DNA of 64,000 bases from Slackia sp. ZJ119 (GTDB taxonomy: Bacteria > Actinomycetota > Coriobacteriia > Coriobacteriales > Eggerthellaceae): NCBI RefSeq assembly GCF_011039175.1, contig NZ_JAAKEN010000016.1, positions 1 through 64,000 on the forward strand, in the 5' to 3' direction. Position 1 is the first letter of the stretch, and the number at the start of each line of letters is the position of its first letter. This document shows, piece after piece, positions 54,864 through 64,000 of the stretch. The position numbers and the translations under genes were made by a program. Below the pieces are notes generated by a model. The model was given only the letters and a program-made list of their open reading frames with translations. It was not told the DNA's origin and ran no database searches.

Positions 54864-55205
54864 TTAACAGGGCGGCTCGGCGTCGGCACGCGCGGGGTCG
54901 CGGCGGCGCAGGAATTGCTCGACGGCGGGCAGCGGCACGGCGCCGACCAGGGAGTCGACCGGAACGCCGTCCCGGAACAGGACCATCGTCGGAGTGGCCA
55001 TGACCTCGAAGGCGAAGGCGACGTCGGGGTAGCGGCTGGCGTCACACGTGGCGAACGTCACCGAGGGGTGGCGCTGTTCTGCCTGTTTTAGTACTTGGTA
55101 CAGAATACGGCACGGGCCGCAGCCCGGCGACCAGAAGTCGACGAGGGCCAGGCCCGGCTTGTCGGTGATCACGACATCGAAGTTGTCCTTGGAAAGCTCA
55201 ATCAC
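54864..55205 (-). CDS. trxA: Thioredoxin (113 aa)
   Basis: The redox site is SPGCGPCRI and the fold is typical (LALVDFWSPGCGPC, VMATPTMVLFRDGVPVDSLVGAVP with the cis-proline). The GTG at 55205 is used because AAGGAGG is six bases upstream; the long Arg/Pro-rich upstream extension is not coding. It lies downstream of folC. Confidence 0.93.
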   Translation of the reverse strand: MIELSKDNFDVVITDKPGLALVDFWSPGCGPCRILYQVLKQAEQRHPSVTFATCDASRYPDVAFAFEVMATPTMVLFRDGVPVDSLVGAVPLPAVEQFLRRRDPARADAEPPC

Positions 55206-55371
55206 AAGGCGCCTCCTTTTTGACGGGTGCAGTGCAACGGACGGGCCGGACCGGACGGGCAAGCCGGCGGGCCCGGGCAGGGGCAGAGCAGGCCGGACGG
55301 GCAGGCACCCGCGACGAAGCCAGCAGCCGACCAGCGCAGCGAGCGGGGCGGGCGGGCGCCCGGGGCGAGGC

Positions 55372-56850
55372 TCACGGGCGCCCGGCCAGAGCCTCCTTCG
55401 CCGCCGACACGGCATAGAGGCTGCCAAACGCGCAGATCACGTCATCGTCTGCCACCATCGCGCGGGCCTGCGCCGCCGCATCGCCGTAGCTTTCCGCCAC
55501 CGTAGCACGCACGGCGGCCGCTCCGCCAAGCTGGCGCACGCACGTGGCCAAGTCGTCAGCAGAAAGGGCGCGAGGGTTTGGCGGCGTCACCGCGACGACC
55601 GCCTTCGCCAACGGAAGCACGGCCCGCACCATGGCCGGGTAGTCTTTGTCGGCCAGCACGCCCATGATGAAGACCACCGGCCGGCCTGGGAACACCGACC
55701 GCAGCGAATCAGCCAACGCCTGAGCCCCCTGCTCGTTGTGCCCCCCGTCCACGATGCACACCGGCCCTGCAGCACCCCCGGATGCGGCAATACTCTCGGC
55801 GGCGGCGCACTCCTGCCGCCCTGGCGCTCCGGCTGCGGCGTCCCCGGACTTCGGCGGCGCTCCGGCGTCGGCCGAATCCCCGGCGGCGGCCGGCATCCCA
55901 CCGGCGTCGCGCTCCTGCCGCCCTGGCGCTCCGACGGCGGCGCGTCCCAGCGGCAGCACCTCGAAGCGGCCCGGCCACCGCGCTTCGGCGATCCCCCGTC
56001 GCACGGCTTCCTGCGGCAGGCGCCACCCCCGCTCGCGCAGCACCTGGACCGCCTCGAGCGCCACCATCGCGTTGTAGGGCTGATACGACCCAAGGAGCGC
56101 CGTTTCGTAGCGCTCCCCTCGGTACGAAAACGGCCTGGTCGTTCCTGAGAGCGGCAGCACTTCCCCTTCGGCAAAGTTAGCCACGTATAACTCACAGCCG
56201 GCCCTGCGTGCGGCCGCTTCCACGACCGCCATCGCCTCGGGCTCCTGCGGCCAGCTGACCACCGGAGACCCCGGCTTCACGATGCCCGCCTTCTCGCCTG
56301 CGACGGCCGCCAGCGTGTCTCCGAGCACGTCGGTGTGGTCAAGCCCGATCCGCGTGACAACCGCCGCCTCGGGCCGCTCGATCACGTTCGTCGAGTCCAG
56401 CCGCCCGCCCAGCCCCACTTCTGCAACCACGATGTCGCATCGTGCCTGGTCAAAGTAGGTAAATGCAACAGCGGTCATCAGCTCGAACTCCGTCGGATGG
56501 TCGCCGGTCGCAGCCGCGACCGCTTCCGCCGCATCGCGCACGGCCAGCGTCACTCGCCGCAGGTCGTCCGACGAGATCGGCACGCCGTCCAGCTGGATGC
56601 GCTCTTCGAACCGCTCGATATAGGGACTCGTGAACATCCCGACGCGATGCCCGGCCGCTCGCAGCACGCTTTCCAGATACGCGCACGTCGACCCCTTCCC
56701 GTTCGTGCCCGCCACATGGACGAACCGCAGCCGCCGCTCGGGATGCCCCAGCGCCTCCATCAGCGCACGGATGCGCTCAAGCCCAAGCCGCGACGTGCGC
56801 CACCGCGGCTCGTTCAAATAGGCGACGGCGTCAAAGGTTGTATCGTTCAT
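55372..56850 (-). CDS. folC: Folylpolyglutamate synthase / dihydrofolate synthase with low-complexity insertion (492 aa)
   Basis: It adds glutamates to folates. The P-loop is HVAGTNGKGST, followed by GMFTSPYIERFEERIQLDG, AEVGLGGRLDSTNVI, GLDHTDVLGDT and DGGHNEQGAQAL. Between RWPGRFEVLPLG and CIVDGGHN (about residues 303-363) there is a ~60-residue Gly/Ala/Ser-rich insertion with two GAPGRQE units, absent from ordinary FolC. Its DNA holds a 22-bp direct repeat (55810-55831 and 55912-55933) exactly 34 codons apart. The start ATG at 56850 overlaps the glycosyltransferase gene by 20 bases. Confidence 0.93.
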   Translation of the reverse strand: MNDTTFDAVAYLNEPRWRTSRLGLERIRALMEALGHPERRLRFVHVAGTNGKGSTCAYLESVLRAAGHRVGMFTSPYIERFEERIQLDGVPISSDDLRRVTLAVRDAAEAVAAATGDHPTEFELMTAVAFTYFDQARCDIVVAEVGLGGRLDSTNVIERPEAAVVTRIGLDHTDVLGDTLAAVAGEKAGIVKPGSPVVSWPQEPEAMAVVEAAARRAGCELYVANFAEGEVLPLSGTTRPFSYRGERYETALLGSYQPYNAMVALEAVQVLRERGWRLPQEAVRRGIAEARWPGRFEVLPLGRAAVGAPGRQERDAGGMPAAAGDSADAGAPPKSGDAAAGAPGRQECAAAESIAASGGAAGPVCIVDGGHNEQGAQALADSLRSVFPGRPVVFIMGVLADKDYPAMVRAVLPLAKAVVAVTPPNPRALSADDLATCVRQLGGAAAVRATVAESYGDAAAQARAMVADDDVICAFGSLYAVSAAKEALAGRP

Positions 56851-57898
56851 ATGCCTCGATGACCTGCAATTCGTAGTCTTTTCGGTTGCCTTTCACGACC
56901 GTGTCCAAAATTAGCCCGCTCGCAAACAACAGCAGCCCCGTGAACACGAGCGCCACGGCCAAAAGCGCCGACGGGAAGCGGTCGACCTGGCCCGTCGCGT
57001 AGTATTCGCCAATGACTGGCACGCCCACGATCAGGCCAAACGCCACGAAAACGAACGCCAGCCAACTGAACAGGGCCATGGGCTTGTAGTCTTTGAACAA
57101 ACTTGCGATGGTGCCGAGCACCTTCAGCCCGTCAGAAAACGTCGACAGCTTCGACTCGCTGCCTTCGGGGCGGTCGCGATAGTCGACGGGCACCTCCACG
57201 ATGCGCCAGCGCTTGTCGACGGCGTGGATCGAAAGCTCGGTTTCTATTTCGAAGCCGGGCGACAAGACGGGCATGGTTTTGGCGAACACCTTGTTGAAGG
57301 CGCGATAGCCGGTCATGACGTCGTTGAACTCGAAGCCGTAGATGACCCGGATGAGCACGCGGACGAGATTGTTGCCGAAACCGTGGAAGGCCCGGTCGTT
57401 TTCGCTGGTGTAGGAGCCGTTTGACAGGCGGTCGCCCACCACCATGTCGGCTTGGCCGCTCATAAGCGGGGCGAGCAGGCTGGGCGCAGCCTCGGCGGGA
57501 TAGGTGTCGTCGCCGTCGACCATGAGATAGCAGTCGGCGTCGATTTCGCGGACCATCGAGCGGACGACGTTGCCCTTGCCGGGGCGGCTCTCAAAGCGGA
57601 CCTGTGCGCCGTGGTCACGGGCGATGTCGGCGGTGCCGTCGGTGGAGCGGTTGTCGTAGACGTAGACGGCGGCATCGGGCAGCACCCGGCGAAAGTCGTC
57701 GACCACCTTGCCAATGGTAAGAGCCTCGTTGTAGCAAGGGATGAGGACCGCGACGGAGGGAGCAGGGGCCGCAGGGGGGCAAGAGCCCGCGACGCCGTTA
57801 GAAGCAGCCGACGGGCAGAGGACGGCGGGGACAGACGGCGCCGACGGGCAGGCCATGCGCTCTGCTTGCAGCTCGGTCGTCTTCTCTGTTGCTTCCAT
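56831..57898 (-). CDS. Family 2 glycosyltransferase, polyprenyl-phosphate type, with two C-terminal helices (355 aa)
   Basis: The GT-A domain has VAVLIPCYNEALTIGKVVDDF, DNRSTDGTADIA, MVDGDDTYPAEAAP and FEIETELSIHAVDKRWRIVEVPVDYRDRP. This fits dolichyl- or undecaprenyl-phosphate hexosyltransferases. Two membrane helices lie at the C-terminus (about 280-345). The first ~50 residues are Ala/Pro/Ser-rich. The ATG at 57898 follows GGGGAG. A TATAAT lies upstream at 57943-57938. It is followed by folC. Confidence 0.92.
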   Translation of the reverse strand: MEATEKTTELQAERMACPSAPSVPAVLCPSAASNGVAGSCPPAAPAPSVAVLIPCYNEALTIGKVVDDFRRVLPDAAVYVYDNRSTDGTADIARDHGAQVRFESRPGKGNVVRSMVREIDADCYLMVDGDDTYPAEAAPSLLAPLMSGQADMVVGDRLSNGSYTSENDRAFHGFGNNLVRVLIRVIYGFEFNDVMTGYRAFNKVFAKTMPVLSPGFEIETELSIHAVDKRWRIVEVPVDYRDRPEGSESKLSTFSDGLKVLGTIASLFKDYKPMALFSWLAFVFVAFGLIVGVPVIGEYYATGQVDRFPSALLAVALVFTGLLLFASGLILDTVVKGNRKDYELQVIEAYERYNL

Positions 57899-58203
57899 AC
57901 ACTCCCCAATCAACTTCCCCAATCAACACAAACGGCTATTATAGCGAAGGAGGACGCAATCGCCGGCCCCTTCTTTGACAAGGGACCAAGAATCGCCCCA
58001 TCCACAAAGGAAAAGAGGCGGCACATTCAACCTTTTGCCAGCCGGTCTTCAGAACGCCGTCGCCCGGCAAATACGCCTTTCTGACCAGCGCGTTTCCCTT
58101 CTTTCCCCTAAACTCGCCTTTTGGGGGATGTTGCCTGCCGCGCCTCTGCGATAGATTTTTCTCATACCGCGCGGGGCTGTCCGCCAAAAAGATTGGAGCA
58201 ACC
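57899..58203. other. Divergent region between glycosyltransferase and XRE genes
   Basis: TATAAT on the minus strand at 57943-57938 is a -10 candidate for the glycosyltransferase gene (no good -35). The remainder holds the leader of the XRE gene and no supported gene. Confidence 0.5.
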
Positions 58204-58671
58204 ATGAACCAAGCCGCCATCGGCGCGTTTGTCGCCACGAAGCGCCGCGAGCGCAACCTCACGCAGGAGCAGCTCGCTGAAAAGTTAGGCGTATCGAACA
58301 AAACCATCTCGAAATGGGAAAACGGGCGGTGCATGCCCGACTACAGCGTCGTGCAGCCGCTGTGCCGCGAGCTGGGCATCACGATCGCCGAACTGATGGA
58401 CGGCGAGGAAAAAGAGTCCGGCAACATCCGCGTGTTCGACGAGCAGCAGGCGCTTGACCTGCTTGAGCGCATCCAGCGGCTGGAGCAGCAACGACAGGTG
58501 CTGTACGGGCTGATGCTGGTCGTGGCCGGAATCGCCCTGATGGCCCTGTCGGGGCTGCCGCACGAAAGCAGCCCCGTCAACGATTTCCTGTCGGGCGTCA
58601 CGACGGGGGTCGCAAGCGGGGCGACCATCGTCGGGGTGTACGCCGTCGCACGCACGTTCCACAAGCAGTAG
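58204..58671 (+). CDS. XRE-family regulator with membrane C-terminus (155 aa)
   Basis: The helix-turn-helix covers residues 8-60 (RRERNLTQEQLAEKLGVSNKTISKWENGRCMPDYSVVQPLCRELGI). A short coiled region follows (about 80-98), then hydrophobic segments (VLYGLMLVVAGIALMALSG and GVTTGVASGATIVGVYAVA). Membrane-tethered XRE proteins of this type are common in Gram-positives. GGAG precedes the ATG at 58204. Targets are unknown. Confidence 0.9.
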   Translation: MNQAAIGAFVATKRRERNLTQEQLAEKLGVSNKTISKWENGRCMPDYSVVQPLCRELGITIAELMDGEEKESGNIRVFDEQQALDLLERIQRLEQQRQVLYGLMLVVAGIALMALSGLPHESSPVNDFLSGVTTGVASGATIVGVYAVARTFHKQ

Positions 58672-58760
58672 CAGAAGAGGGCGAAAGCGCTGCGAGAAGC
58701 ACGAGGCGCGGGCCTTGCGGCCGAAAGAAAGCAACTGGGCCGAATTTCGAGGCCCTCGCA

Positions 58761-58873
58761 GCAGGCGGCTCGGGCGACGGGGCGGAGCCGAGGTCAAGCC
58801 AAAGGAGGCTTGAGACCTTGGCTCAAGCCGACGACGCATCGAGGCGCAGCCCCGCCGCTCGAGCCGCCGTCCC
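58761..58873. repeat. GC-rich foldback element, family G copy 3
   Basis: The core GAGGTCAAGCCAAAGGAGGC to GCCGACGACGC is nearly identical to copy 1. The inner hairpin here is GGCTTGAG / CTCAAGCC, so both sides changed together against copy 1 (GGCCTGAG / CTCAGGCC). The outer arms GGCGGCTCGGGCGACGGGGC and AGCCCCGCCGCTCGAGCCGC also pair with each other but differ from copy 1. Confidence 0.75.
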
Positions 58874-59010
58874 AAGGCCCCGCAACAGCTTGCGCTTCTA
58901 CCTGCGCCGAAACCTCTGCCGGCGCCGGGCTTCCGCCTGCGCCGGCATCTTCGCCACCTCGGCTCCTGCCCGCGATGGACTTCCGCCCACCCCGACTTCT
59001 GCGGCCCCAC
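58874..59010. other. GC-rich intergenic DNA behind the XRE gene
   Basis: Short CTTCCGCC/TGCGCCGG-type units recur but no gene or clear signal is seen. Confidence 0.4.
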
Positions 59011-59044
59011 AAAAAAGGACCCGGCACCACTGCCGAGTCCTTTT
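59011..59044 (-). terminator. Intrinsic terminator behind pntB
   Basis: On the minus strand AAAAGGACTCGGCA pairs with TGCCGGGTCCTTTT (one wobble) over GTGG, followed by TTTTTT. It lies 100 bases behind the pntB stop. Confidence 0.8.
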
Positions 59045-59143
59045 CAGTACTTAGTTCGCTTATGCAATCGCGTCGGGCTCCTACCCGCACAAGCTTCCGC
59101 CCGCACCAGGCTTCTACCCAGTCCGCGCTTCCACCTGCGTCCG

Positions 59144-60610
59144 CTACTGCAAAGCGGCGTTGATAGCCTCCACCGACTCCTTCGCGTCGCCGAGCAACAT
59201 GTCGGTGTTGTCGTTGAAGAACAGCGGGTTCTGCACGCCGGCATAGCCTGCGCCCATCGAGCGCTTCGACACGACGACCTTCTCGGCTTCCCACACGTGC
59301 ATGACCGGCATGCCGGCGATGGGCGAGTCGGGCTCGGTCAGCGCGGCGGGGTTCACGGTGTCGTTCGCGCCGATGACCAGCACGACGTCGACGCTGTCGA
59401 AGTCGTCGTCGATCTCGTCCATCTCATACACGTTGTCGTAGGGCACCTTCGCCTCGGCCAGCAGCACGTTCATGTGGCCCGGCATGCGGCCCGCGACCGG
59501 GTGGATGCCGAACTTGACGTCCTTGCCCTTCGCGATGAGCTTGCGGGCCAGCTCAGCCACGGGGAACTGCGCCTGCGCGACCGCCATGCCGTAGCCCGGC
59601 GCGATGACCACCGAGTCGGCCGCCTCGAGCATTTCGGCCACCTCTTCGGGAGTGGTGGTGGTGTAGTCGCCGTAGTCCTTGGCTTCGCCGCCGCCGCTCT
59701 TCGGGGTCGCGCCGTCGCCGAATCCGCCCAGGATGACCGACGCGAACGAGCGGTTCATGCCCTGGCACATGATGTAGGACAGATACGCGCCCGACGAGCC
59801 CACGAGCGCACCCGTGATGATGAGCAGGTCGTTGCCCAGCGTGAAACCGGCCATGGCCGCCGCCCAGCCCGAAAGCGAGTTGAGCATCGACACCACGACG
59901 GGCATGTCGCCGCCGCCGATGGCGAGCACCAGATGAGCACCAAGCAGCAGCGCCAGAATGGTCAGCAGCACCAGCGGGAACAGGCCTGCAACGACGCCGC
60001 GCGTAAAGATGAGCCATACGATAAGCAAAAGCGACGCGATGACGATGCCCAAATTGATGGCGTTGCGGCCGGGCAGCGTCAGCGGCTTGCCCGACATTTT
60101 GGCGGAAAGCTTCAGGTAGGCGACGATGGAGCCGGTCAGCGTCACGGCGCCGATGAACACGGCCAGCCCGACTTCGCCCATGTGGAAGGCGTTTTCGGGG
60201 GTGTCGGCGCCGGGCGTGGTCAAAAACGACGTGAAGCCAACGATGACCGCCGCCGCGCCCACGAACGAATGCAGCATGGCCACCAGCTCGGGCATGGCGG
60301 TCATCTGCACGTGCTTGGCCTTGTAGATGCCGATGCCCGCGCCGATGGCAAGCGCCACCAGCATGAGAAGGACCGCAATGGCGCCGCCCACCTCGGCCGT
60401 GAACGACACGATGATGAGCGTGGCAAACAGCGCCACGGCCATGCCGATAATGCCCATGGTGTTGCCGCGCTGGGCGGTCTTTTGGCGCGACAGGCCCGCC
60501 AGCGCCAGGATGAACAGCAGGGCGGCCGCGATGTAGGCGACCGACTGCAGGCTGAACAAAAACGTCGCAAGCGCAACGGCCCGCTGAATAAAGTCTTCGA
60601 CAAGTATCAT
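59144..60610 (-). CDS. pntB: NAD(P) transhydrogenase subunit beta (488 aa)
   Basis: Membrane subunit of the proton-pumping transhydrogenase that reduces NADP+ with NADH. Nine or so helices fill the N-terminal two thirds. The C-terminal NADP-binding domain has [39 protein letters not shown] and [14 protein letters not shown]. The start overlaps the pntA stop by one base (TAATG). A terminator follows at 59011-59044. Confidence 0.96.
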   Translation of the reverse strand: MILVEDFIQRAVALATFLFSLQSVAYIAAALLFILALAGLSRQKTAQRGNTMGIIGMAVALFATLIIVSFTAEVGGAIAVLLMLVALAIGAGIGIYKAKHVQMTAMPELVAMLHSFVGAAAVIVGFTSFLTTPGADTPENAFHMGEVGLAVFIGAVTLTGSIVAYLKLSAKMSGKPLTLPGRNAINLGIVIASLLLIVWLIFTRGVVAGLFPLVLLTILALLLGAHLVLAIGGGDMPVVVSMLNSLSGWAAAMAGFTLGNDLLIITGALVGSSGAYLSYIMCQGMNRSFASVILGGFGDGATPKSGGGEAKDYGDYTTTTPEEVAEMLEAADSVVIAPGYGMAVAQAQFPVAELARKLIAKGKDVKFGIHPVAGRMPGHMNVLLAEAKVPYDNVYEMDEIDDDFDSVDVVLVIGANDTVNPAALTEPDSPIAGMPVMHVWEAEKVVVSKRSMGAGYAGVQNPLFFNDNTDMLLGDAKESVEAINAALQ

Positions 60611-62151
60611 TAGTCCTCAGAGCTCCCCTGGAACATCTTCAGCATGCGGTGCGTGACCAGAAAGCCTCCGAAGACGTTGATGGACGCGATGGTCATGGCG
60701 ATGAACGACAAGGCCGCCACCACGGGATCCGCCGAACCGATGAGCAGCATGGCACCGATGATGATGATGCCCGACACCGCATTGGTGACCGACATGAGCG
60801 GGGTATGCAGCGAATGCGACACGCCCGTGATGACGTAGAAGCCCACGACGCAGGCCAGGGCGAACACGACAAAGTGGCTCTGCATGCTGGCGGGAGCCGC
60901 GAAAACGAGCGCCACGGCCAAAACGCCGACGAGCACCTTCCACCAGTGCTTCTCAAAGGCCGACTTCTCCGGCTCGGGCGCGGCCTCGGCGGCAGCCGGC
61001 TCGGGCGCGGCCTCCTTCGGAGCGGCGGACACGCTGACCGGCGGGGGCGGCCACATGATGGCGCCGTCGAGCGTGGCGGTCATGCCGCGAACGACCTCGT
61101 CGTCCATGTCGAAGACGGGCGTGCCGTTCTTCTCCTTCGTGACCAGCTTCATAAGGTTCACGATGTTTTGGCCGAACAGCTGCGAAGCCAGGCCGGGCAT
61201 GCGGCTCGGCAGATCCTCGTAGCCGATAATGGTCACGCCGTTTTCGGTCGTGTAGCTCTCGTTCGGGCGGGTAAGTTCGCTATTCGAACCTAGTTCTGAA
61301 GCACCCATGTCCACTACGACGCTGCCGGGCTTCATGGACCGGATGGCCTCGGCCGTCAGCAAAAGCGGGGCCGGGCGCCCCGGCACCTGGGCCGTGGTGA
61401 TGACGATGTCGCACTCGGCGGCCTGCTTCGCGTACACCTCGAGCACCTTGTTCTGCTGCTCGTCGGTCAGCGCCTTGGCGTAGCCGTCGGACGATTCCTG
61501 CACGACGGGGATCTCCACGAACGTCGCGCCGAGCGATTCCACCTGGTCGGCCACTTCGGCACGCACGTCGGACGCAAACACCTGGGCGCCCATGGCGCCT
61601 GCCGCGCCGATGGCCGCCAAACCCGCCACGCCCACGCCGATGACGTAGACCTTCGCCGGGTTCACCTTGCCCGCAGCCGTCACCTGGCCGCCGAACAGCC
61701 GGCCGAACGCGTTGGCCGCCTCGATGACCGCGCGGTTGCCCGCCACGTTCATCATCGACGAGCGCACGTCGAGCGCCTGGGCGCGCGAGATGCGCGGCAC
61801 CATGTCCAGCGCAAGCGCCGTGGCGCCCTTGTGCGCCAGCGCGTCCACCAGATCCGGATTGCCGCCGGGATTCATGCGAGCGATGATCACCGCCCCCTCG
61901 CGCACGAGGCCAAGCGCCGCCTCGTCAGGAGCGTTCAGGCAGGTGACCATGTCGGCTCCCCAGGCGCCCGCCCGGTCGACGATGGCGGCTCCTGCCGCTT
62001 CGTACTGCGCGTCCTCGATGCTGGCCGCCTCGCCGGCGCCCGCCTCGACGACCACTTCGTAGCCGAGCTTTTGCAGCTTGACCACGGTGTCGGGAGTTCC
62101 GGCAACGAGCGTCTGCCCGCCTCCAGTCTCCTTCGGTATGCCTATTCGCAT
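60610..62151 (-). CDS. pntA: NAD(P) transhydrogenase subunit alpha (513 aa)
   Basis: Single-chain alpha subunit: NAD-binding domain I ([48 protein letters not shown]) followed by an Ala/Glu-rich linker and four C-terminal membrane helices, as in the E. coli-type PntA of about 510 residues. The ATG at 62151 follows GGGAAAGGGAAAA; the in-frame ATG at 62196 is less likely. It forms an operon with pntB. Confidence 0.96.
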   Translation of the reverse strand: MRIGIPKETGGGQTLVAGTPDTVVKLQKLGYEVVVEAGAGEAASIEDAQYEAAGAAIVDRAGAWGADMVTCLNAPDEAALGLVREGAVIIARMNPGGNPDLVDALAHKGATALALDMVPRISRAQALDVRSSMMNVAGNRAVIEAANAFGRLFGGQVTAAGKVNPAKVYVIGVGVAGLAAIGAAGAMGAQVFASDVRAEVADQVESLGATFVEIPVVQESSDGYAKALTDEQQNKVLEVYAKQAAECDIVITTAQVPGRPAPLLLTAEAIRSMKPGSVVVDMGASELGSNSELTRPNESYTTENGVTIIGYEDLPSRMPGLASQLFGQNIVNLMKLVTKEKNGTPVFDMDDEVVRGMTATLDGAIMWPPPPVSVSAAPKEAAPEPAAAEAAPEPEKSAFEKHWWKVLVGVLAVALVFAAPASMQSHFVVFALACVVGFYVITGVSHSLHTPLMSVTNAVSGIIIIGAMLLIGSADPVVAALSFIAMTIASINVFGGFLVTHRMLKMFQGSSED

Positions 62152-62630
62152 GAGTTTTCCCTTTCCCAACGCTCCCTTGCAATGTTGCGTTGACATTTCC
62201 CTTCATTTACCAGGCAAAACAGCGCCATAGCGCCGCACCATGGCAAAAATCGCAAGCGCAAATCGTACCAGTCGTTCGAGGGCAAAGCAACGCATTGTAG
62301 GAAATCAGCACATTTGCGTTACAGAACGCCCGAAACGCAGCGAGGGCCGCGAGCGGCCGAACGAAGGAGGCGGGAGGCGGAGGCAACAACCGCAGCCTCC
62401 GCAAGCGGACGCCGGAGGCAGCCGCCGCATCCGCAAGCGGGCGGGCGGCGGGGGCAGCAGCAACGGACGCAGGCGGGCGGGGGCAGCCGCGCCGCCCCTT
62501 CGCAACCGCTTCCCGCGTAACGGCTTTTCCCCGATGCGCTCCGTTTTCGCGCCCAGACGCTATGCTGATATTCTGACCTGCCGGGTCATATCTTCGCAGC
62601 CCCGACACCCGACCGAGCAAGGAGGGCGCC
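62152..62630. other. Divergent region between pntA and the CorA-like gene
   Basis: A TACAAT at 62299-62294 (minus strand) is a possible -10 for pntAB, without a good -35. From 62340 to 62500 the DNA is Arg/Gly/Ala-like low-complexity GC-rich sequence. No gene is supported. Confidence 0.45.
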
Positions 62631-63551
62631 ATGGCAACGCGCTACATCATCGACCGGCGGCTGACGCTCCTTGCCGACGGGCAGGACGCCGACGGCCTCC
62701 CCCGCGCCACCGTCGTCGCCGAATCAGAGCTCGACGACGTCCCCTTCGTGGCACCCTTGCACAAAGATGCCATGAAATCGCTGATCAGCACTGAAAACAC
62801 TTACGTGGACACCTGCCCGGACTGCTTCATCGGGTCTGTCGCCATGCCCGACCGCGCCGATCCCGCCAGCGATCCGTACTGCTTCGCGTTCTTCGTCAAC
62901 CGCGAGCATCTGTTGCTGCTCGACAACGGCCCGCTGTGCGCCAACGCGCTCGCCAAAACGGCGTTGTCGAAGCCGTTGCACGAGGTCACGACGATGTACT
63001 GCCTGTTTGAGCTCATGCGGCTTCTGACCAAGGGCGACCAGCAATACCTGAGCGACTACGAGGACGCCATGGAGCGCACCGAAGAGGCCATCCTTGGCGG
63101 GAAGCTTCCCGACGCGAGCCACGTCATGCTCGCCTATCGCCGCACGCTGCTGAAGCTCGACACGTATTACCGGCAGCTCATGGACATGGCCGACGACGCC
63201 GTCGACAACGAAAACGGCCTGCTCACCGGAGGCGAAGTGCGCCTGTTCGAGCAGCAGCAACGAGCCTGCGAGCGCCTGATGGACCGCGTGGCGACGCTGC
63301 GGGAATACTCCGTCCAACTGCGCGAGCTGCACCAGGCGCAGATCGATGCGCAGCGAAACTCCACCATGCAGCTGTTCACCATCATCGCGGTGCTGTTCGC
63401 GCCGTTGACCCTGATGACAGGCTGGTTCGGGATGAACTTCACCCACATGCCCGGGCTTGACGAGGCATGGGCGTATCCGGCGTTCGTGCTGGCGGTGGCT
63501 GCCATCGTGGTCGTGGAGATCGTCGTGTTCAAGCGGAAGGGGTGGCTGTAG
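62631..63551 (+). CDS. CorA-like Mg2+ transporter family protein (306 aa)
   Basis: The C-terminal two helices and the GMNF signature (TIIAVLFAPLTLMTGWFGMNFTHMPGLDEAWAYP) identify the CorA superfamily. The N-terminal ~235 residues form the cytoplasmic alpha/beta and long-helix domain. It may carry Mg2+ or other divalent cations. AAGGAGG precedes the ATG at 62631. Confidence 0.92.
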   Translation: MATRYIIDRRLTLLADGQDADGLPRATVVAESELDDVPFVAPLHKDAMKSLISTENTYVDTCPDCFIGSVAMPDRADPASDPYCFAFFVNREHLLLLDNGPLCANALAKTALSKPLHEVTTMYCLFELMRLLTKGDQQYLSDYEDAMERTEEAILGGKLPDASHVMLAYRRTLLKLDTYYRQLMDMADDAVDNENGLLTGGEVRLFEQQQRACERLMDRVATLREYSVQLRELHQAQIDAQRNSTMQLFTIIAVLFAPLTLMTGWFGMNFTHMPGLDEAWAYPAFVLAVAAIVVVEIVVFKRKGWL

Positions 63552-63696
63552 TGAGCGAGGCGGCCGAAGTCGGCGGACAACAGGCGGAGGCAGGCAGCAA
63601 ATCGAAGCCTTTCGCGGGCGGAAGCGCCCTATGACGGACGAACATGCCGTTTTGCATAAAATGGGCCCGATTTTGCATATCTCCGGACAAGCATAT

Positions 63697-63947
63697 ATGG
63701 AGAAATTGTGTACTGGAGATTATGCCAGCATTTCCAGAAGGCTTGCGCATCTTTTTGCGGAAACGACGCGCGAAGCAGCCGCCCTTTTCGGCATTTTCTC
63801 GGCATGTTCGCACCCATTCGCTCGCCACATGGCGCTCCGACGCCCTTTTGGCCGCTTCTGCGTATGCAAAAGCGGTCAAATTCCGCAAAAAGATGCAAGC
63901 AGGTACCATTTTTGCGTTCCAAATCTCTAGCACACAAATTCTTCACA
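63697..63947. repeat. Family C element 4 (251 bp, terminal inverted repeats)
   Basis: The left end ATGGAGAAATTGTGTACTGG and right end AGCACACAAATTCTTCACA are inverted copies. Inner arms GCATCTTTTTGCGGAA (63747-63762) and TTCCGCAAAAAGATGC (63881-63896) pair perfectly over 16 bp. It is preceded by TTTTGCATAAAATGGGC, shared with element 3. No protein is encoded; the rest of the window to 64000 holds no supported gene. Confidence 0.82.
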
Positions 63948-64000
63948 CGGAAGCCTCCCACAGCTGCCCAGCAGAGGCCTAGCCACCCAGTCGGGGCCCA

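Overview
The window is high-GC DNA that most resembles a Coriobacteriia genome, probably family Eggerthellaceae. This is inferred from GC content, Shine-Dalgarno-type starts, frequent GTG starts, a single-chain clostridial-type PurL, a T-box leader and Gram-positive surface and ECF-transport genes. There are no rRNA genes, tRNA genes, CRISPR arrays, phage genes or transposase genes that I can recognise.

Layout. 1-2817 is the N-terminal 939 codons of a large secreted repeat-domain surface protein (minus strand, runs off the left edge) with a ten-G homopolymer in its signal-peptide region. 3.3-8.0 kb is an accessory island of three different AAA_14/DUF4143 ATPases on alternating strands, with unusual cis-elements around each. 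8.3-9.5 kb is a lipase-like hydrolase, followed by a repeat-rich gap. 10.4-18.3 kb is a minus-strand block in transcription order: response regulator, sensor kinase, purC, a membrane protein, purL. 18.4-25 kb carries a Tat-signal protein, bioY, a MATE exporter and a membrane protein. 25-32.7 kb is a minus-strand housekeeping cluster (tilS, maf, hpt, ftsH, folP-folK, birA). 32.8-39.7 kb has a Fic protein, an RNA uracil methyltransferase, a DDAH-like hydrolase, a small holin-superfamily membrane protein, an ABC-F ATPase and an FMN reductase. 39.7-43.3 kb is a tryptophan T-box leader and a self-contained ECF transporter with a fused S-ATPase subunit. 43.5-47.1 kb holds a YtrA-type GntR regulator, its membrane partner and an MFS exporter. 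47.3-50.6 kb is glmU-prs-pth. 51-54 kb has nhaA, hpf and acpP. 54.9-58.7 kb has thioredoxin, folC, a glycosyltransferase and an XRE regulator. 59-63.6 kb has pntAB and a CorA-like transporter.

The most unusual content is outside the genes. Three families of structured repeats are present in several copies each. Family C has four ~250-bp elements with ~25-bp terminal inverted repeats and covarying inner arms. Family A/B has two inverted arrays of 24-bp repeats, mostly on a 50-bp period, around a conserved ~100-bp core. Family G has GC-rich foldbacks whose arms differ between copies but stay self-complementary. No transposase is nearby, so all three look like non-autonomous elements or structured RNAs.

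Functional links include biotin (bioY and birA), folate (folP-folK and folC), purines (purC, purL, hpt, prs), cell envelope (glmU, glycosyltransferase, MATE) and tryptophan uptake under T-box control. All calls were made by eye from the sequence; no database search was run.
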